Assembly: GCA_030549495.1 (NCBI GenBank)
Contig: JAUIRK010000893.1
Location: 372,001 to 436,000 of the forward strand
Source of the DNA: Nectonema munidae
Lineage: Eukaryota; Nematomorpha; Nectonematoida; Nectonematidae
Direction of reading: 5' to 3'
Length of the DNA: 64,000 nt
Positions 1 to 13,800 of this stretch are shown one piece after another (position 1 is the first letter of the stretch; the number at the start of each line of letters is the position of its first letter). A program made the position numbers and the translations under genes. The notes beneath the pieces are model-generated. The model saw nothing but the letters and a program-made list of their open reading frames with translations, was not told the origin of the DNA and searched no databases.

Positions 1-1245
1 CGCATTCTTTTTACATTCTTGATATATTTTTAAAGCAAATAATAATTAATTAATAGATTTTTATCTCGTATCTTGCTCATAAATCATTTTGCTTTTTTTT
101 AAATATACTGTGTATCTGTTCGATTCAAATCTCCCATCTATTTGATGATAGCTATGTCATACAGGTATAAACTTCTTGAATCTTTTATTTTGTATTTTGA
201 TTTATGTATTCTTATAATATTTATTCATTGATATGTTTCTGAAGTCGAATCGTCATCCTATTAGACATTTTAGATCTCCTGAAGAATGAGCAAACCAATT
301 ATTAAAAGGCAACTAGTGAATATGCTCTTCATGCAAATAAACGTAATAATACATTTCAGTATGAGATCAAAATTTTCTAATGAAAGAATAAATTTGTGAA
401 TTTAAGCGCTGATTATGAGGGCTATCGATCAAATGACTTGTTTATCCAAACATCTCTTTTATAGTTTTGAGCCCTAAAATGGGTTAGGAAAATTCTGATG
501 ACTTGTGGATATTTTTGTTGACATATTTTACATTTTGGCTATCCTTTCTGAAAAATAACAAATAATTAAGAATTTAAAATTACCTTTATCTTAAACGGTT
601 ATAGACCACAGTCGACATATATGTCGACTTTATAAAAATGTGAACCGTCTGCGTTTATTAATGCTTTTTAATACAAATCTGCTTTCAACTAGATATCGTC
701 TGATTATGCTGGTCGTTAAAGGGTTAATACATTAAAACACTGACTAATACGATCACAAACTAAATAAAGCTGCATATTTAGTCTGGACTACATTACATAT
801 TATCATCACAGAATATTTTTTAATGTAGTTATATTCTATAAAGCAAAATCTTATTAGCATAAATTTGTGTTTTCCAACACAAAAATATAGAACCATGATG
901 ATGCTCGAACATTGATCCTATAAATTAAGAATAGACTACTATTCTATTAACTTTTTTATATATATATATTTCACGTCTTTTCAATGACTGAGCACCTCCA
1001 CTTCATCTATTTTTTCGAATGAGATATAATAATATTTCGTATGTTATAAGTGGTCTTTTGTTAATTTCTCGTGGGGGAGCATGTCAAAATCAACAAGGTT
1101 CCATCTATTATAAAATATTCACGAACTCCTTATTTTTTGGAGATGGTTTAATTTGAAAGTATTGATGTAGATTTTCAATTGTACTTTCTAACTTTATCTG
1201 CGTCTTTTTAATGATTTTTTCAAAATATCATTTTTATTAGCAGAT
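1..1245. other. AT-rich region upstream of Piezo
   Basis: No coding exon is visible. It holds one piggyBac-type MITE (591-727, listed separately) and a (TA) run near 960. The Piezo promoter and any untranslated first exon may lie here or to the left of the window; no core promoter element is clear enough to mark. Confidence 0.5.
591..727. mobile_element. TTAA-flanked MITE, subfamily 2 (piggyBac type)
   Basis: The element is bounded by TTAA on both sides (591-594, 724-727), with imperfect inverted ends CGGTTATAGACCA and TGGTCGTTAAAGGG. It holds an 18-base perfect palindrome GTCGACATATATGTCGAC (612-629) and the phrase TAGATATCGTCTG shared with subfamily 1 at 7779, 27039 and 49207. TTAA target duplication is the mark of piggyBac transposases; the element is about 129 bp and non-coding. 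Confidence 0.7.
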
Positions 1246-4200
1246 ATGAGGCATACTGGAAAGCTTATCACCTGTAACGTGATATTTTGGAGCCTGATTC
1301 CTTTAGTTCTAATAGCAGGTAGTTTTGCTTTTCAAATTTAAAGGAATTTTTGATTTTATTACCATGGTTCTCTGATTGATGATGATGCTTTATGATTACA
1401 TTCGTTTAAAGATGATCATGGTGATGAATGCTGATGATGTGATGAAAGAATAAATTCTCTGTAATGAATTCTTTGTTGTTTGGCTTTTAAGATTAAATTG
1501 CGTGTACACTCTTTTTTATATAAGAAACTAGTACTCATTCATCCTTAGAGTTAGAAATCTATTATTTAAAGACACGTGATTAAAAACTTTTTACAATACT
1601 TTTTTCTCTTCTTTGATTATGTGGATAATAATAGTGTTACAGGCTAGAAAATTGTATGGATCCTGAATAGAGTTACATTGAGTGATAGTCATGTGTGTTT
1701 TGTTCTTTAACTATTCTCCAGTTTGCTAAGTTAGTTAGTGTATCATGATTTATGTTTTGCCATCTTTCATATAACTATAATATCATTTATTAGTCTTCTT
1801 CATTTCAATTTTTTCTATTAAACAGTGTAAAATTTCTATCTTGTTATATTTCAAAAAATTTTATTTCTTTAAAGATTAAGAAACTTTTACAATTCATTTT
1901 TTTTTATTTTTTTATAAATAAAACTGAGTGTAATGATGTCTTTTTACATTTATAACAACTATTTTTTGAAATCCAAGAAAGTTGATTCCATTTTCACGAA
2001 CTTGCTACATTACTTTATCATTTAGAGTGCCTACTAGAATATTTTTCGATCTCTCCTCTTATTTCCTTCATTTTGTCTATTCTTATCTATACTAACATCA
2101 AGAATATGATTTCTCTAATTTCACTAAAAGAATAACGTTGTTATATCTGCTAAGATGATATCTTTTTGTAATTAATTTTTTTGATATTAAATAATTACCT
2201 CTAATCTAGTTAAATATTTCTTCTATGCTAAATTTAAAATGAACATATAATTTATAACATTAGCATAATAATTACTTTCTATACTTCTTTCTAGTATGTG
2301 GCATAATTATTGGAATGTTAGTGTTTCAAACGATTTTCATATTACATATAAATATATCATATATTTGTTTTATCGTATTGCAGAAAATACTTTGTCAACT
2401 ACGGCCCTGAAGGCTTCATGTTGCTTTCAACTTATTGTTTCCATTCCGCATAGTATAGTTTCTTCCAAATATAGTATAGCTCTATTAGCCCGTTTCTATA
2501 CGGGGTCGCTGTTTGAGATGAGTCTCCTTTATCTGGCACTGTCCACCTCTATTTTGTATTCAATATTGAGGTCGAGATTCTTCTTTTTGATGTCGGCCAT
2601 AATGAAGTTCTTCCATCTCATATTGGGCCTTTGTCTCCTCCTTTTACCATCCACTTTTAGGTACATCATCTTCCTTTCAATACACTTCTCCCCTCTTCTG
2701 AGATAATGGTCAAACCATTTCAAGCGTTTTTCCTGCATCTTCTTGCTCACACTTACCACTTTTGCCGTTCCTCTTATAACCTCGTTTTTTATTCAACCCT
2801 TCTTCATTTTCTTTATGTATATAATCTATTCTAAAAATTAACTGGACATGTCTATCTGTGGCGAATTTTGACAGAGAGCGATGGGGTGATAATCTGTTTC
2901 CCATTTTAGGGCATATCAATCTTTTTCTTTTGTCCAAATTTTTCTAAACTTTCCTTCCACTTTTTCAACAAATTAAAAAGAGAATGATAAAGTATGGCCA
3001 GAAAGTTTAGATAAATTTGGACTAAAGATAAAGATGTGACACGTTTATCGGTGACAGAATGACAATGAAGCTCAAAGTGAAGATATACCCAACAATAGTT
3101 CGGCCAGTATTGACATATGGATGCGAATGTGGAGCTTGAAGAAGAAAGTAGGGATGTACTGGATACCCGGAAAATATTGACTGGCCGGATATCCGGCTAA
3201 AAGGTTACTATCCGAAACCCGGCCTTACTTTAAATTTTACCGGATATTCGGATAGTCCGTTAGGATAACTAAAATAAATTTCCATTATTTTGAACAATAA
3301 CACAAAGATATAATTTTTTATAAAAATATGTTTAACTTCATTACAATTGTGGAGAAATTAAAAACAACATTTATGAATAAAAAGGTAAATCAAAAATTAT
3401 TTAATAAAAATTATGAAACTTTCATGTCAAATATTTTTTTTATCTAGTACTTACTAATTCAAAATAAATATACTTCAAATGTTTAAAATAAAAAAATGTG
3501 GTAATTTTTTTTATAAATCAATTCATTTTAAATTTTCAGTTAAAAACTTTTTACCTACAAGTGACAAAATATTTAAAATTAGAATTTTTTTTAAAAATAT
3601 TTCAAAATAAAATACAATTTAAAATCAAACGTTGACAATTTTTACTAATCTTTTTTAAATTGATATATGTGAGCCTCAATGACTGAGAGAGAGAGAGAGA
3701 GAGAGAGTTTAGGGCGTACCTCTCAGCTTAACAGCTGAAGGTAATGGGTTCGAGTCCTAAGACTCTTGACTCTTAAAAACAAAATCACTAAATTGTGATT
3801 AACCATTTCAAGCATATGCGAGCATATAGCCGTACGTCTGAAAGTGCTTTGATATCTCTAAGCAACCAACCAAATTGATAACCTCTTATATTTTTGTATC
3901 CTCTTATAAATGATTGTATTCGTTTTGTAGTAATTCAAATTAAAATTTTTAAGATTTTACAAATGAAAAACAACAAATTCCTTGCTCTAGTAAAAATATG
4001 AACTAATTACAAGTTTAAAAATTAAAATGATAATTATTTCAGAAATTAAATATATTTTTTTAATAATTAAATCCTTAAACAAAATAATAAATGTGCAGAG
4101 GGTGGTAATTTAATACCCGGCCGGATATCCGAATTCAGCTCTTTTCAAAAGCTAGATATCCGGTATCAGACGGATTTATTGCTATCCGGTACATCCCTAG

Positions 4201-4823
4201 AAGAAGGACGAGAGCAAGTTAGCCACCACCGAGATAAAGATACTTAGAAAGATGATGTAAGTGACACTGGGGGATCAAATAAGAAATGAAGAAGTGAGAA
4301 GAAAATACGACAAGCGTGTTAGCAGTGGCAGACCGTAGCAAACTCAGGTGGTACAAGTATGTTTTAAAAAAGAAAGAAGATGGTGTTGTACGTCAAGCCC
4401 TGTACAAGAAAGTGGTTGGAACGAGAAGTAGGGGAAGACGACGCAAAAGATGGAAAGACTGTCTGAAGGAACGACCCAATGATTACTTTTTCACCCCATT
4501 AAAATCACTACTCGGGTTCCGTGTAGCTTAATATTAATTAATATTATTCAACATTAAAAAAGGGAGAAAATTCATTTCAATAACGAAATCATATAATTTA
4601 GCCTGGCCTTGATCTATACTTGATTGACAATCGTACTATTCTTTTTTAGACATGTTTATTTTCTTTCTTTTGTATTTTTCTACGAGTGCAGCAAACGTTC
4701 AGTTTGTCGTAAGGTTTTCAACAACTAAGATGATACGCAGTGGCAATCGGTGCCAGAAAACCTTTAAAATCTTAAAATCTATTTACATTCTTGTTATGAA
4801 GCATATTTATTATCTTCACACTT
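1246..4823 (+). CDS. Piezo: Piezo exons 1-2 (tentative N-terminus)
   Basis: Exon 1 (1246-1318) starts at ATG and encodes MRHTGKLITCNVIFWSLIP followed by a hydrophobic run. This resembles the first helix of animal Piezos, including the conserved tryptophan-rich W-x-L-x-P stretch. An AG acceptor lies only five bases upstream of the ATG, so an untranslated first exon further upstream is likely. Exon 2 (4650-4823) is a candidate: it starts in the required phase after TTTTTTAG and encodes FIFFLLYF and later a helix ending MKHIYYLHT. Its donor at 4824 leaves one T, which with the GT opening exon 3 makes Cys. That gives the Cys-Ser before LRHIGF, as in Drosophila Piezo. The loop between the first two helices looks about seven residues short, so a small exon may be missing or the exon 2 borders may be wrong. 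Confidence 0.45.
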
Positions 4824-7800
4824 GTACGGTTTTGGCTTTTCGAATAATACGAAAAATATCAACATGGATGAGAAGAGGAGTTGAAGACGGAATATCCTTT
4901 TTGCGTTGTCAGCATGGTTCTTTGATATAAATAATTTAATTGAAATAGATGCTGTTATGCCGCCCGCCACAGCTGTGTCATATCGACCTACAAATGCAGT
5001 CTCTTTATATCTATCTATATTATATTTATCTCATAATCGATACATGTATTCAGGCGGGGAGTGTCTCCGCTATCGATTCCTCCCTTAGAAAAGTTTGAGT
5101 TGAGAGTCTGTAATTCCTGTTAACGCTGAATTGCTTCACGATTTCCAGGGGTCCTACAACCCTCACCAAATCTCTTTTACTGCGTATATAATGAGTAATG
5201 AAATTTGTCTTGTCGTATTTAGCTTGTCTTCAAAAATAGTTAATACAAAATAACAAACTTAAATGGTGACCAAAACAAGATACTTTTAAAGTTTTTTTTT
5301 TGGAATTAAGACAACAATTACGTGTGTAAGATGAATTTTAACAATGGGAGAGCGTAGAATTTTTTTTCAAGATATCACACATCTAATTCAGATGAAAACC
5401 AAACTTTTTTACATCTTTGAAATAAGGAATAAATCATTCCCCCTTCACCTGTCTCCTGAATTCTCAAATTAGAATCATATAATTGATAAAAATAATCAAT
5501 AAGCGAAGAAGCATTTGCTAAATTAATAACCAATACACATGCTAAATTCGAATTTTGAAATGCCTGTAGCAAGTTTGAAATCACGTTTTTTATAGCAGAA
5601 GGATCTATTCAATATTAAACTTGCTTTATTTTCAGTTTATGAGTATGGACATTAGGACTAAGTGCTATATAAGTGGGGATTATGTTTTTGATTTTAGAAT
5701 AGTAGTAAGTACACGTGAGATGAATATTGTGTTCGATCATTTGTTGGAGCAAATAGGTATAAAAAAAAGAAGAAATATCAGAAAATGAATCTTAAAATTG
5801 TAAAATGTGTAAAATAAAAGAATTTTTGAATTGAAAATTTATTTAGTCTTTGCCAGGGTTGTGGAGTCTGGAAATTATATTTTCTTACTCTGACCCCGAC
5901 TTCACTTTATTTGTAATTTTTCGATTCCGACTCCAACTGTTTGTAATTTTGCGGCTGCAAATTTTATCCAAGTAAAGTCAGCATGACAAGAGTTTGAAAC
6001 TGTGCTTTTTTTATTTAATTATTTTTAATTCAAACAAATGAGCTTTCAGCACTTGTTTTTTACTTTTCCTATATTTCTTTCTTCTCTACACACAAATTTA
6101 ACTTTTGTCTTAGTTGTCTTGTCAAGGTTTAGTGCAATATCAACTCTATATCTTTTATTTCTATTGGTTCTGCCTTTGATACCTTCCCCTTCTTCCAAAT
6201 CAGTAGCAGGTTCTTAACTTTCATTTTTTTTAATATTTCCTAAATTATTTACATTTTTTTTGTGAAGGAATAACTGGTTATTTCCTCAAATTTGTTCTAG
6301 CAATCAGTTCAATAGTTTGTCTTTCTCAAGTTATTTTCCACCTTTACCTTATTCTCAATCCACCTTATGGGGAGTTTCTCAAAAATTGTAAGATGTTTCA
6401 TTTTGTGTTGAATTTATATAAAGCAGTGCTTCTCAATCTTTTTTACCCTGTGGCGCATCTATGAAATAACTGAAACTTTGGGGCGCACCATTGAGATTGA
6501 TATGGAAAAATCGGTCATAAAATTAAAAAATATAAAGAAGTACATACTACATATGTTGTCTATTATTTGGTCGTTTCTCGCACCCTCTGTTATGTTGTCT
6601 CGCACCCCTTGTTAAGAATCGCTAGATGGAATCTTAGGGTTCACATGGCTACCTTTCATGGTGCACCTGGCTATCTTCAAGGTTTGAGAAGCACTATAAA
6701 GTGATATTCAATCAATATAGTTCCAGTTGAACGACAATATTTCCCAGTAAGTAATAGAGTTATTTAATTGTAATGCTTCTTTTTAAGCCACTATCCATTA
6801 TTGAGTGTTACATTCAAATCCTTTGATCTAAAAATACTTACTTTTAGCTTTTTCTAATGTATTTCCATTTTCTCCTTCACCACCACACCAATAACGCCAT
6901 CATAATATTCCTTATCTTTAAAGTCATCAAAGTTTTATTCTTTGTCTTTAGCACAATTTCAAGGAAGATTTTATCTGATCAAATCTTTACATCTTATTAA
7001 ACAATTTTGGCGGTCTGAAAATTTTGGATATACTTATTTGAAACAAAACCTATTGTTATTGAAAATGGCATATTCATATTACTGTGCTATAGCAATTAAG
7101 TATTATATATAACAAGTTGTTTTCTTTTGTCTATTCAGGTTCCCTAGTGGAGTCTATATTAAGACACATTGGTTTCCAGCGCTTGGATAAAGCGAATCCT
7201 TTTCAAATCATTCGGCTCATTTGTCCCGATGTTCTCACTTTCTTCGTTTTTTCCTTTGTCCTTTCTCTGTGCAGCACCCTTAAAAGCGAAGACAATGTAC
7301 CCATTACATCTGTGATCACTAAAAGCTTCAACTCCCCTACTATCTACTCGCCACTTCAAATCAACAACCAGCCCCTACTCTCCACAACTTCTTTGAAGCC
7401 AAACAAACTTTCAAATGTCTCATACAAGTACCCCTCACTTTTCCTTTAATTTTAAAACGTATTTTTTATCAAAATTCCAACTTGATATTTGAAAAGCTTG
7501 ATCCTACTTTATCCAGAAGGCTATTTTCCTATCTCGTTTTAATAAAAGTTTCTATTTCACCCGGTTTACTACCGGTTAGATAATAAAATGTCAATGTTTT
7601 CAAGTTCGATTTCAAAATATGAAAAATAAGCAAGGAATTATTAATTTTCAAATAATAGAATGAACTGCACAAAGATGAAGTATCAACATAGCAACGAATA
7701 TATGTTCAAATGTTAAACACGGCTTAAACGTTTTTCTAATGAAAAACCCATTATCAAGAAATAAAAGACTAGAGTCAGTTAACCCATTTACGACCAATGT

Positions 7801-10800
7801 TCCTATTTTGGAACATAAGTAATTTCATCTTCGTCTGCTTTTTTCAATGCCTTTGAATATAAATCGTCTGCGTTTTTTTTAGATATCGTCGGCTTTGCTT
7901 GGCCTTAAATGGGTTAACTAAAAAGCATTTTGATGATTTCAGTTTAGCTATTTTATCAATTACAAATCTGACTATATAGAATTTACCGCAAATACACAGT
8001 TGTCCGTTTCATTAATTTGAATTATGATTATTATCCGAGTTTAATCTTTTTGAGTGGATTCCCATGATAAGAAGCAATTTTCATATGCTGTTCAACTAAT
8101 CTTTCTAGACTTGCTAAACTTTTTTAAAATAGAGAAACTAGTTAAAATATCTTTTCTAATATACATATAAAATTTTACATTTCTATTTCAAGTAAATTTA
8201 TTCGAACATCTGTAGGAAATTGTAATCTAGAAAATCCTCTTTTATTATACACTTAAAACAATAAATATATAATGATTCACGCGTAATTTGATTCTTCGTG
8301 TATTAAAATACAACTCAAATATGAAAATGTAAAACAGGAGAAAGAAAGTAAGCCATTTTATTGTAAACACTATGAACCAACTAACCATTGTGTAGATGGA
8401 ATCTCTATAATTTATCTTACACTATGAACCAATCAACCATCGCGTAGATGGAATCTCTATAATTTATCTTGCGCATCTAAATTTTTCCTATCAATTACTG
8501 CATAGCGTAGTTTGTCTAAGTAAAGCTTGAATAAACAAACCCACTTTTTCATAAGATTTTACTTTATTTACTAAAATCAAACATATCGATAAGGCAAATC
8601 GGTGGTCATATAGGAAGGAAAATAGAGATATCCATATATAATGCATATTTACCCTATATTTGGTTTGACATTATACTATCTTATTACAGTTCCTCTAACA
8701 AGATCTATGTGGCTAGAGCACTTACTATTTTTTTCCAACTGTTGCATACAAAGACTTGGATATACATACTTCCTTTATCTTTTTGCTTACTAAATTAAAA
8801 AAATTTTTTTTAATTTTGCTTACTTGGATATACATTTATACCTAGTGCTAAGTTATTAGATATCAGGATCCGAATAATTTTAACAATATGAGTCTTATCT
8901 GAAAGAGACTTTTTGACCTTTCTCAGTATGACATTTACTTTGTCCAGAAAGTTTGTTTATGTGTAAATTTTTGCTTAAGATTCTGATCTGTTTTTTAATA
9001 TTTATCTTCTATTTAAAAGTTATTTTAAATTTTGTATTCTCATTTTTGATAACAAAGCTGTTGATGATAAACCTGACCTTTGCTTTGTTTGTTAAAATGC
9101 TTTTTCTTTAGAAATAGGGGATTCAAAATTTTTGGCTTTAACTTCAACTCTAATTTTCTTCCATCTTTCAAATTTGTGTTTTAGTTACCACAATATCATC
9201 ACATTCTTCTCCGACTTCCTCCTGCTTTGTTCCCTCGCTGCTGCAGGAATCGTTTTGCCATCTCTCATGTCAGCTCCCTATTTCTTATTCTTCATTTGCT
9301 TATCAACAACTAGAGCTTGTTGTCGCTCGTCTTCGTCGTATCTGCTTTCTTCAAATTTGGCTGCTCGCTTCATTTTGCTTACCTACACTGCATTCAACAT
9401 ACTCGCGCTTTACCTTTTCCAATTTGAATTTATTTTTCATTACTTCTTTAACGATTCTCTTCTGCCACGGTGAGCGCTTTCGCTTTTATCAACCTTCCAT
9501 GAGCCGATGTATTTTTTAATCGTAATCAAAAAATAGGGACTTGAAATCCTTGTCTAATTTTTTAACTTTCTTTTTCTTTCCCACTCTTCCGGTCAGTATG
9601 ACACGAGTGCAGCGCTTCCTTCAAAAATGCCGCTTCTCTTGAAAATAATGTTTAAAAGGCCATACTTCCATTGTTGATGGTTTGTCCTACCCTGGGCTTT
9701 GCGCCCTATACAAAAACAGTTAGTAGGATGCAAGGAGAAATTAAGTTAGTGGGAAGCCAGAAGGGATATAATATGCGTACTTTGCTAATAAACTTTCTCT
9801 CTTGTTTAGACTTCTTGGCATTATTCCCATCATTAAAACTGACTGCGTTTTTCCTTTTGAAGTATTTGTCATCAGTACTTACTGGCCAGTCTTTTTAAGT
9901 CCTGTTTTTTTAATGTGTCTTTACTGGTCAATATGTATAAACATCAAAGTCAAGATCTTGGTAAGTTTGATATGTTTTTCTATTACTTTAATTCTACTAT
10001 TTCAACTTTTTGACATTAATAATGCATAATTCAAATATCTAATTCTCCAAATTTTCAATAAGCATTAAGCATTCTTAATTTTTTTATATTGGAAAGCGAT
10101 TTTTTAATTGTATATGTCGATGTATAAGTCGATTTAGTGTATATTCAAATATATAAAAAGGAAAGGAACGAGAGTTAGCATTATTATTTACAAGAAAATA
10201 ACATTTCGACCCCAAGAGTCTTTATCAAATGAATTCATGTGGACACGTTGCTTGCTAGTTGACTAGTATACTGCTTTGTAACCAAGGAGATTAAAAATGT
10301 TGGAGTAAGATTATGGGACAGGAGTTATAATAAGAAAAGAAGAGCTTACGGTGGAAAGAGGTGTGTTATGATGAAGAGTATATGAGTGCAATGGTAAATA
10401 TAGAAACACGTAAGGACGGAAGACACAGGTCAATGGAAAACAGAACGAAGGAAGGGTAGATTGCGCAAATTAGTAGTATATAGTATTAGATGTACACAGT
10501 AGATCCTTTATAACGCGGAGGGCGCAGTCCAAGCTTCTTTTATCATTAGATATATTTGAGGCTAGCCTTTCTAAACTTTTTTATGATCAAATTGTTTCAT
10601 AGTCTTGATAAGGAATGGATTGAGTTAGTAAATGCAAGTGTAAAATAACATAAGTGTATGTTAATTCACTTATTGTATGCTGACTTTCATTTCTTCGCTT
10701 CTATTTTATTCAAATTTAAAAATACAAAATTGTACACAATGTTTTTTTCTTTCTCGATTTTTCGACTGGGGAAAATGTAAAATTTTGAGGTTAACTCTTA

Positions 10801-13800
10801 GGCACAGAATGCCTCACTAAAATTTGTCTGGGTTTAAAATAATCTTCAATTTTATTCCTAAAAACGGACTCCATTTTGTTATTACTTTTTTTTAGTTTAA
10901 CAGTGATAAAGAAATTTTAATTCCTTTTTAGAAACCGTATCTTAATTGATCATTCATTCAAAATTTTTTTGTTAATTCTAACAAACGAGTTTTAAATGAC
11001 CACTTTCGTAAACAATTACAATTGCGACTTCAATATACCTCTTCAAAAATTTTATGCGTTTTTCCAGATTGAAGGTAAATTGTTTTCTTGGTTTGTCGGT
11101 TTCTTTGCATTCAGTCATTTAAAATGAAAGGGTTTATTTTTTGAACAATTAATAAAACAAAATTTTTTTGTTTTTTTTATTTTTTTAAATTTGTTTTAAT
11201 AATGATAGCTCTATCTAAAATAATCACGGTTCCAAGAAATGAAAATCCTTTGTCCGAATATTTAAAAATCCATTGAAAAAAAGAGACGATTAGTTTTCTA
11301 ATTCTGCTCCTAAAATCGTTAACTTTTCCAGACTTAAAATCTTCTGCTTTGAGTTATATTAAAAAATTATCTAAAAAATCAGATAAATATGAATTCAAAA
11401 ACTTGGGTCATAAATTATATCGTGTTTTTTCTTCTTCATAAACATAAAATAAACAATAACCTATCATTTTTTTGATCATTTTGATGTCAATAAAGTTATT
11501 TCTTCCAATACCGCTCATATCGGGTTTATATCTCGCTGAACATTTTCTATCCGTTTAAAAATATTTCATGTTATTTTTCGCTTTGTATATAACCCCAATA
11601 AACAAAATGACATGCCTCTAACAACCTTCGGAATAGAATTACCTATTTTGTGCTTTTACCGTTTCAATATTATTAAGAAAAAAAAAAGAAACGTACTTTA
11701 TTCTAAGACTATTTGGCGAGAGATGGCGTTAAAAGCGCTGTACAAAATTATTTATTTTACCTTTACGTTTTTTTGTTTTCTCTTATTGAAAGAAGTTTGA
11801 AATGTAAGCTTATTACAATGAGTGCACGCGCATATGTATTTAATTATACCGCATCAATATTATTTCGGGTGGCAAGTTGCATGCAAATAAAATTATGGTT
11901 ATATTGGTAATTATATGCCATTCTTATTTTTCTATATTATATATTTAAAAAAATATGCTCTTTTTTGTTAGGTGAGTCTTTTTGTCATGTACATTCCTTG
12001 ATCTGATTGAAATACTTTTGAATAATTTTTAGCTTTGACCAATCAATTTACGCTAAAATCTGACGAATTATATTAATCCTTTTTTTCAATAAATTTTGAC
12101 TATTCAAATGAACCACGCAAAGATCTCGGATATGATTTGCTATAATTTTTTCAACCAGTCCGTTTTGTTAGAACAACGTTAGTTATCGAGTACATCTTTA
12201 TTGCTATATCTATTTAATCTAAATAGCTAATTCTACGCAGGCATGTGGAGGCAGAAGAAAAAATTCCGCCTTAAATATTACTTTTTCCAAAAAAGCTGAA
12301 ATTTATATCCTTGTTAACTTCTTATCATAAGTGAGAATAAGTTTCTTTTTCATATTTAAATATGCCCCGTATTGTCCCAAAAAACAGCACCAGGCTCGAA
12401 ATTTACATTTAAATTCATTTAAGGAAAACGGTTACTCTGGCGTAGTAGTAACCATCTCTGAAAATGGTAAATAAATTTATATATGCATGCTTATATAATC
12501 ATTTTGTTTTTAAAAAGTTTGCGAATAAAAGCTTTCAAAAGAACGAAGACATATCTGCTTTGAATGATCAGGCTGATACACAGTTTTCAAGAAAGTCTTC
12601 AACAAAAAATCATTTTAATAGGATACTATTTTTGGTATATCACGTTTTATCCAAACTCTACTCACAAACCTACATCTTCACTCTAATCTTGATGATGGTT
12701 AGCTTTTTTTAATTTCTCGCTCTTCCCTTATCCTTCTTTCTGCTTTAAGGTTTGGGCCATAAGTTATCACAGTTGGCTAACTTTTGTCTTCCTAGTTTGC
12801 GCATGTGGTCTCTGGATAACGACTGATGTTCGAGCGTATACAATTCTTCTCTCCCCCGCATATGTTGCATACGCCATAGCTCTAATGCTCCTATCCTTTC
12901 TTTACGCCCTTCCTATTAAAAATTTGCCAACCGGCACATACAGGAATATTCCTTTAGCACAATTCGGATTAATAAAATACACTTATCCTTGTATTCAGTT
13001 GATGTTTCAGGTCATTTCAACATTAATTTATTCTAATCGCTTACTTCCTTTCATTATACAAGTCCAAATCTATGCCATAATTATTCATAGATATGCGGCT
13101 ACTAAGCTCATATAAATTTATCTTTTCCCATCCGAATAAAAGTTTAAAGCTTTGAGTTGCATTCACTGTAAAAAACAAGCTCAAAATGGCATCGTTTTTT
13201 CGTTTTGAAAGCGCAATCGTAAACGACCACTCATGGCCACAACTCTCATCCAAGCCCATACTTTGAGACCTTCAAACCCCCTGTTGAGAGCCACCTCTTT
13301 CTATTTGTATACACTAAGTTAAGTAATTAAGTTAACATCTTTCAAATTTTCTTTATAACAAAATATACAGACAATTTTGTATACACCCGAATCTTATTAT
13401 TATTTTAAAAAATATTCAAAATGGAGGCAGGGACTCAAAAATTATAAGCACGTCAATGCTCCTGGCTATTCATTTTTTTTCTAATAGCGCTATCAATGTG
13501 TCTGGAAAATTACGTCGGCATTGCATTTACGTCCTTGCTAATTTATAATTGTTTTTGATTTACCAATAACTCGAGTAAAATCATTTCCCTTCTCCATTGA
13601 CTAAAAATAGAATACAAATTCGTTCTAAACACAAAACTTGGCGGAATATCGAAAAAACTCTCACCCTTTTATTTATTTTATATGATGATTATTTTTATTT
13701 AATTTTTGCGGAATGAAGTAACTAATATCAGAGATCAAAAACCTTTAAATATGATTATTTGTTTAAGTATTTGTAAATTTATATCCTAGACCAGTGTTTC

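Larger units (their letters stand above)
2990..4512 (+). mobile_element. LINE fragment split by a hAT insertion
   Basis: The left part (about 2990-3148) encodes MKLKVKIYPTIVRPVLTYG, the classic LINE motif after the polymerase domain. The right part (about 4200-4512) resumes with SxLATTEIKILRKMM, VTLGDQIRNEEVR and LRWYKYVLKKKEDGV...GRRRKRWKD. The two halves join in order across the element at 3149-4199. Stop codons interrupt the frame. It is a decayed RTE-like 3' end in sense orientation inside Piezo intron 1. Confidence 0.8.
7428..9184. other. Piezo intron 3
   Basis: Non-coding. Holds the TTAA MITE (7779-7917) and a 52-base tandem direct repeat (8369-8472, two copies, about 90 percent alike). 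Nothing else recognised. Confidence 0.5.

Noticed and set aside
1380-1450. Hammerhead-ribozyme-like CTGATGA...GAAA wording
   Set aside because: Stem II would be only two or three bases and no closing stems I and III are visible.
8369-8472. CRISPR-like repeat array
   Set aside because: Only two adjacent copies, no spacers, eukaryotic intron.
12885-13115. Reading Piezo exon 7 on through 13011-13115
   Set aside because: The sequence after CAG|GTCATT loses similarity, whereas splicing to 14525 restores the FWLTLHQF helix in phase.
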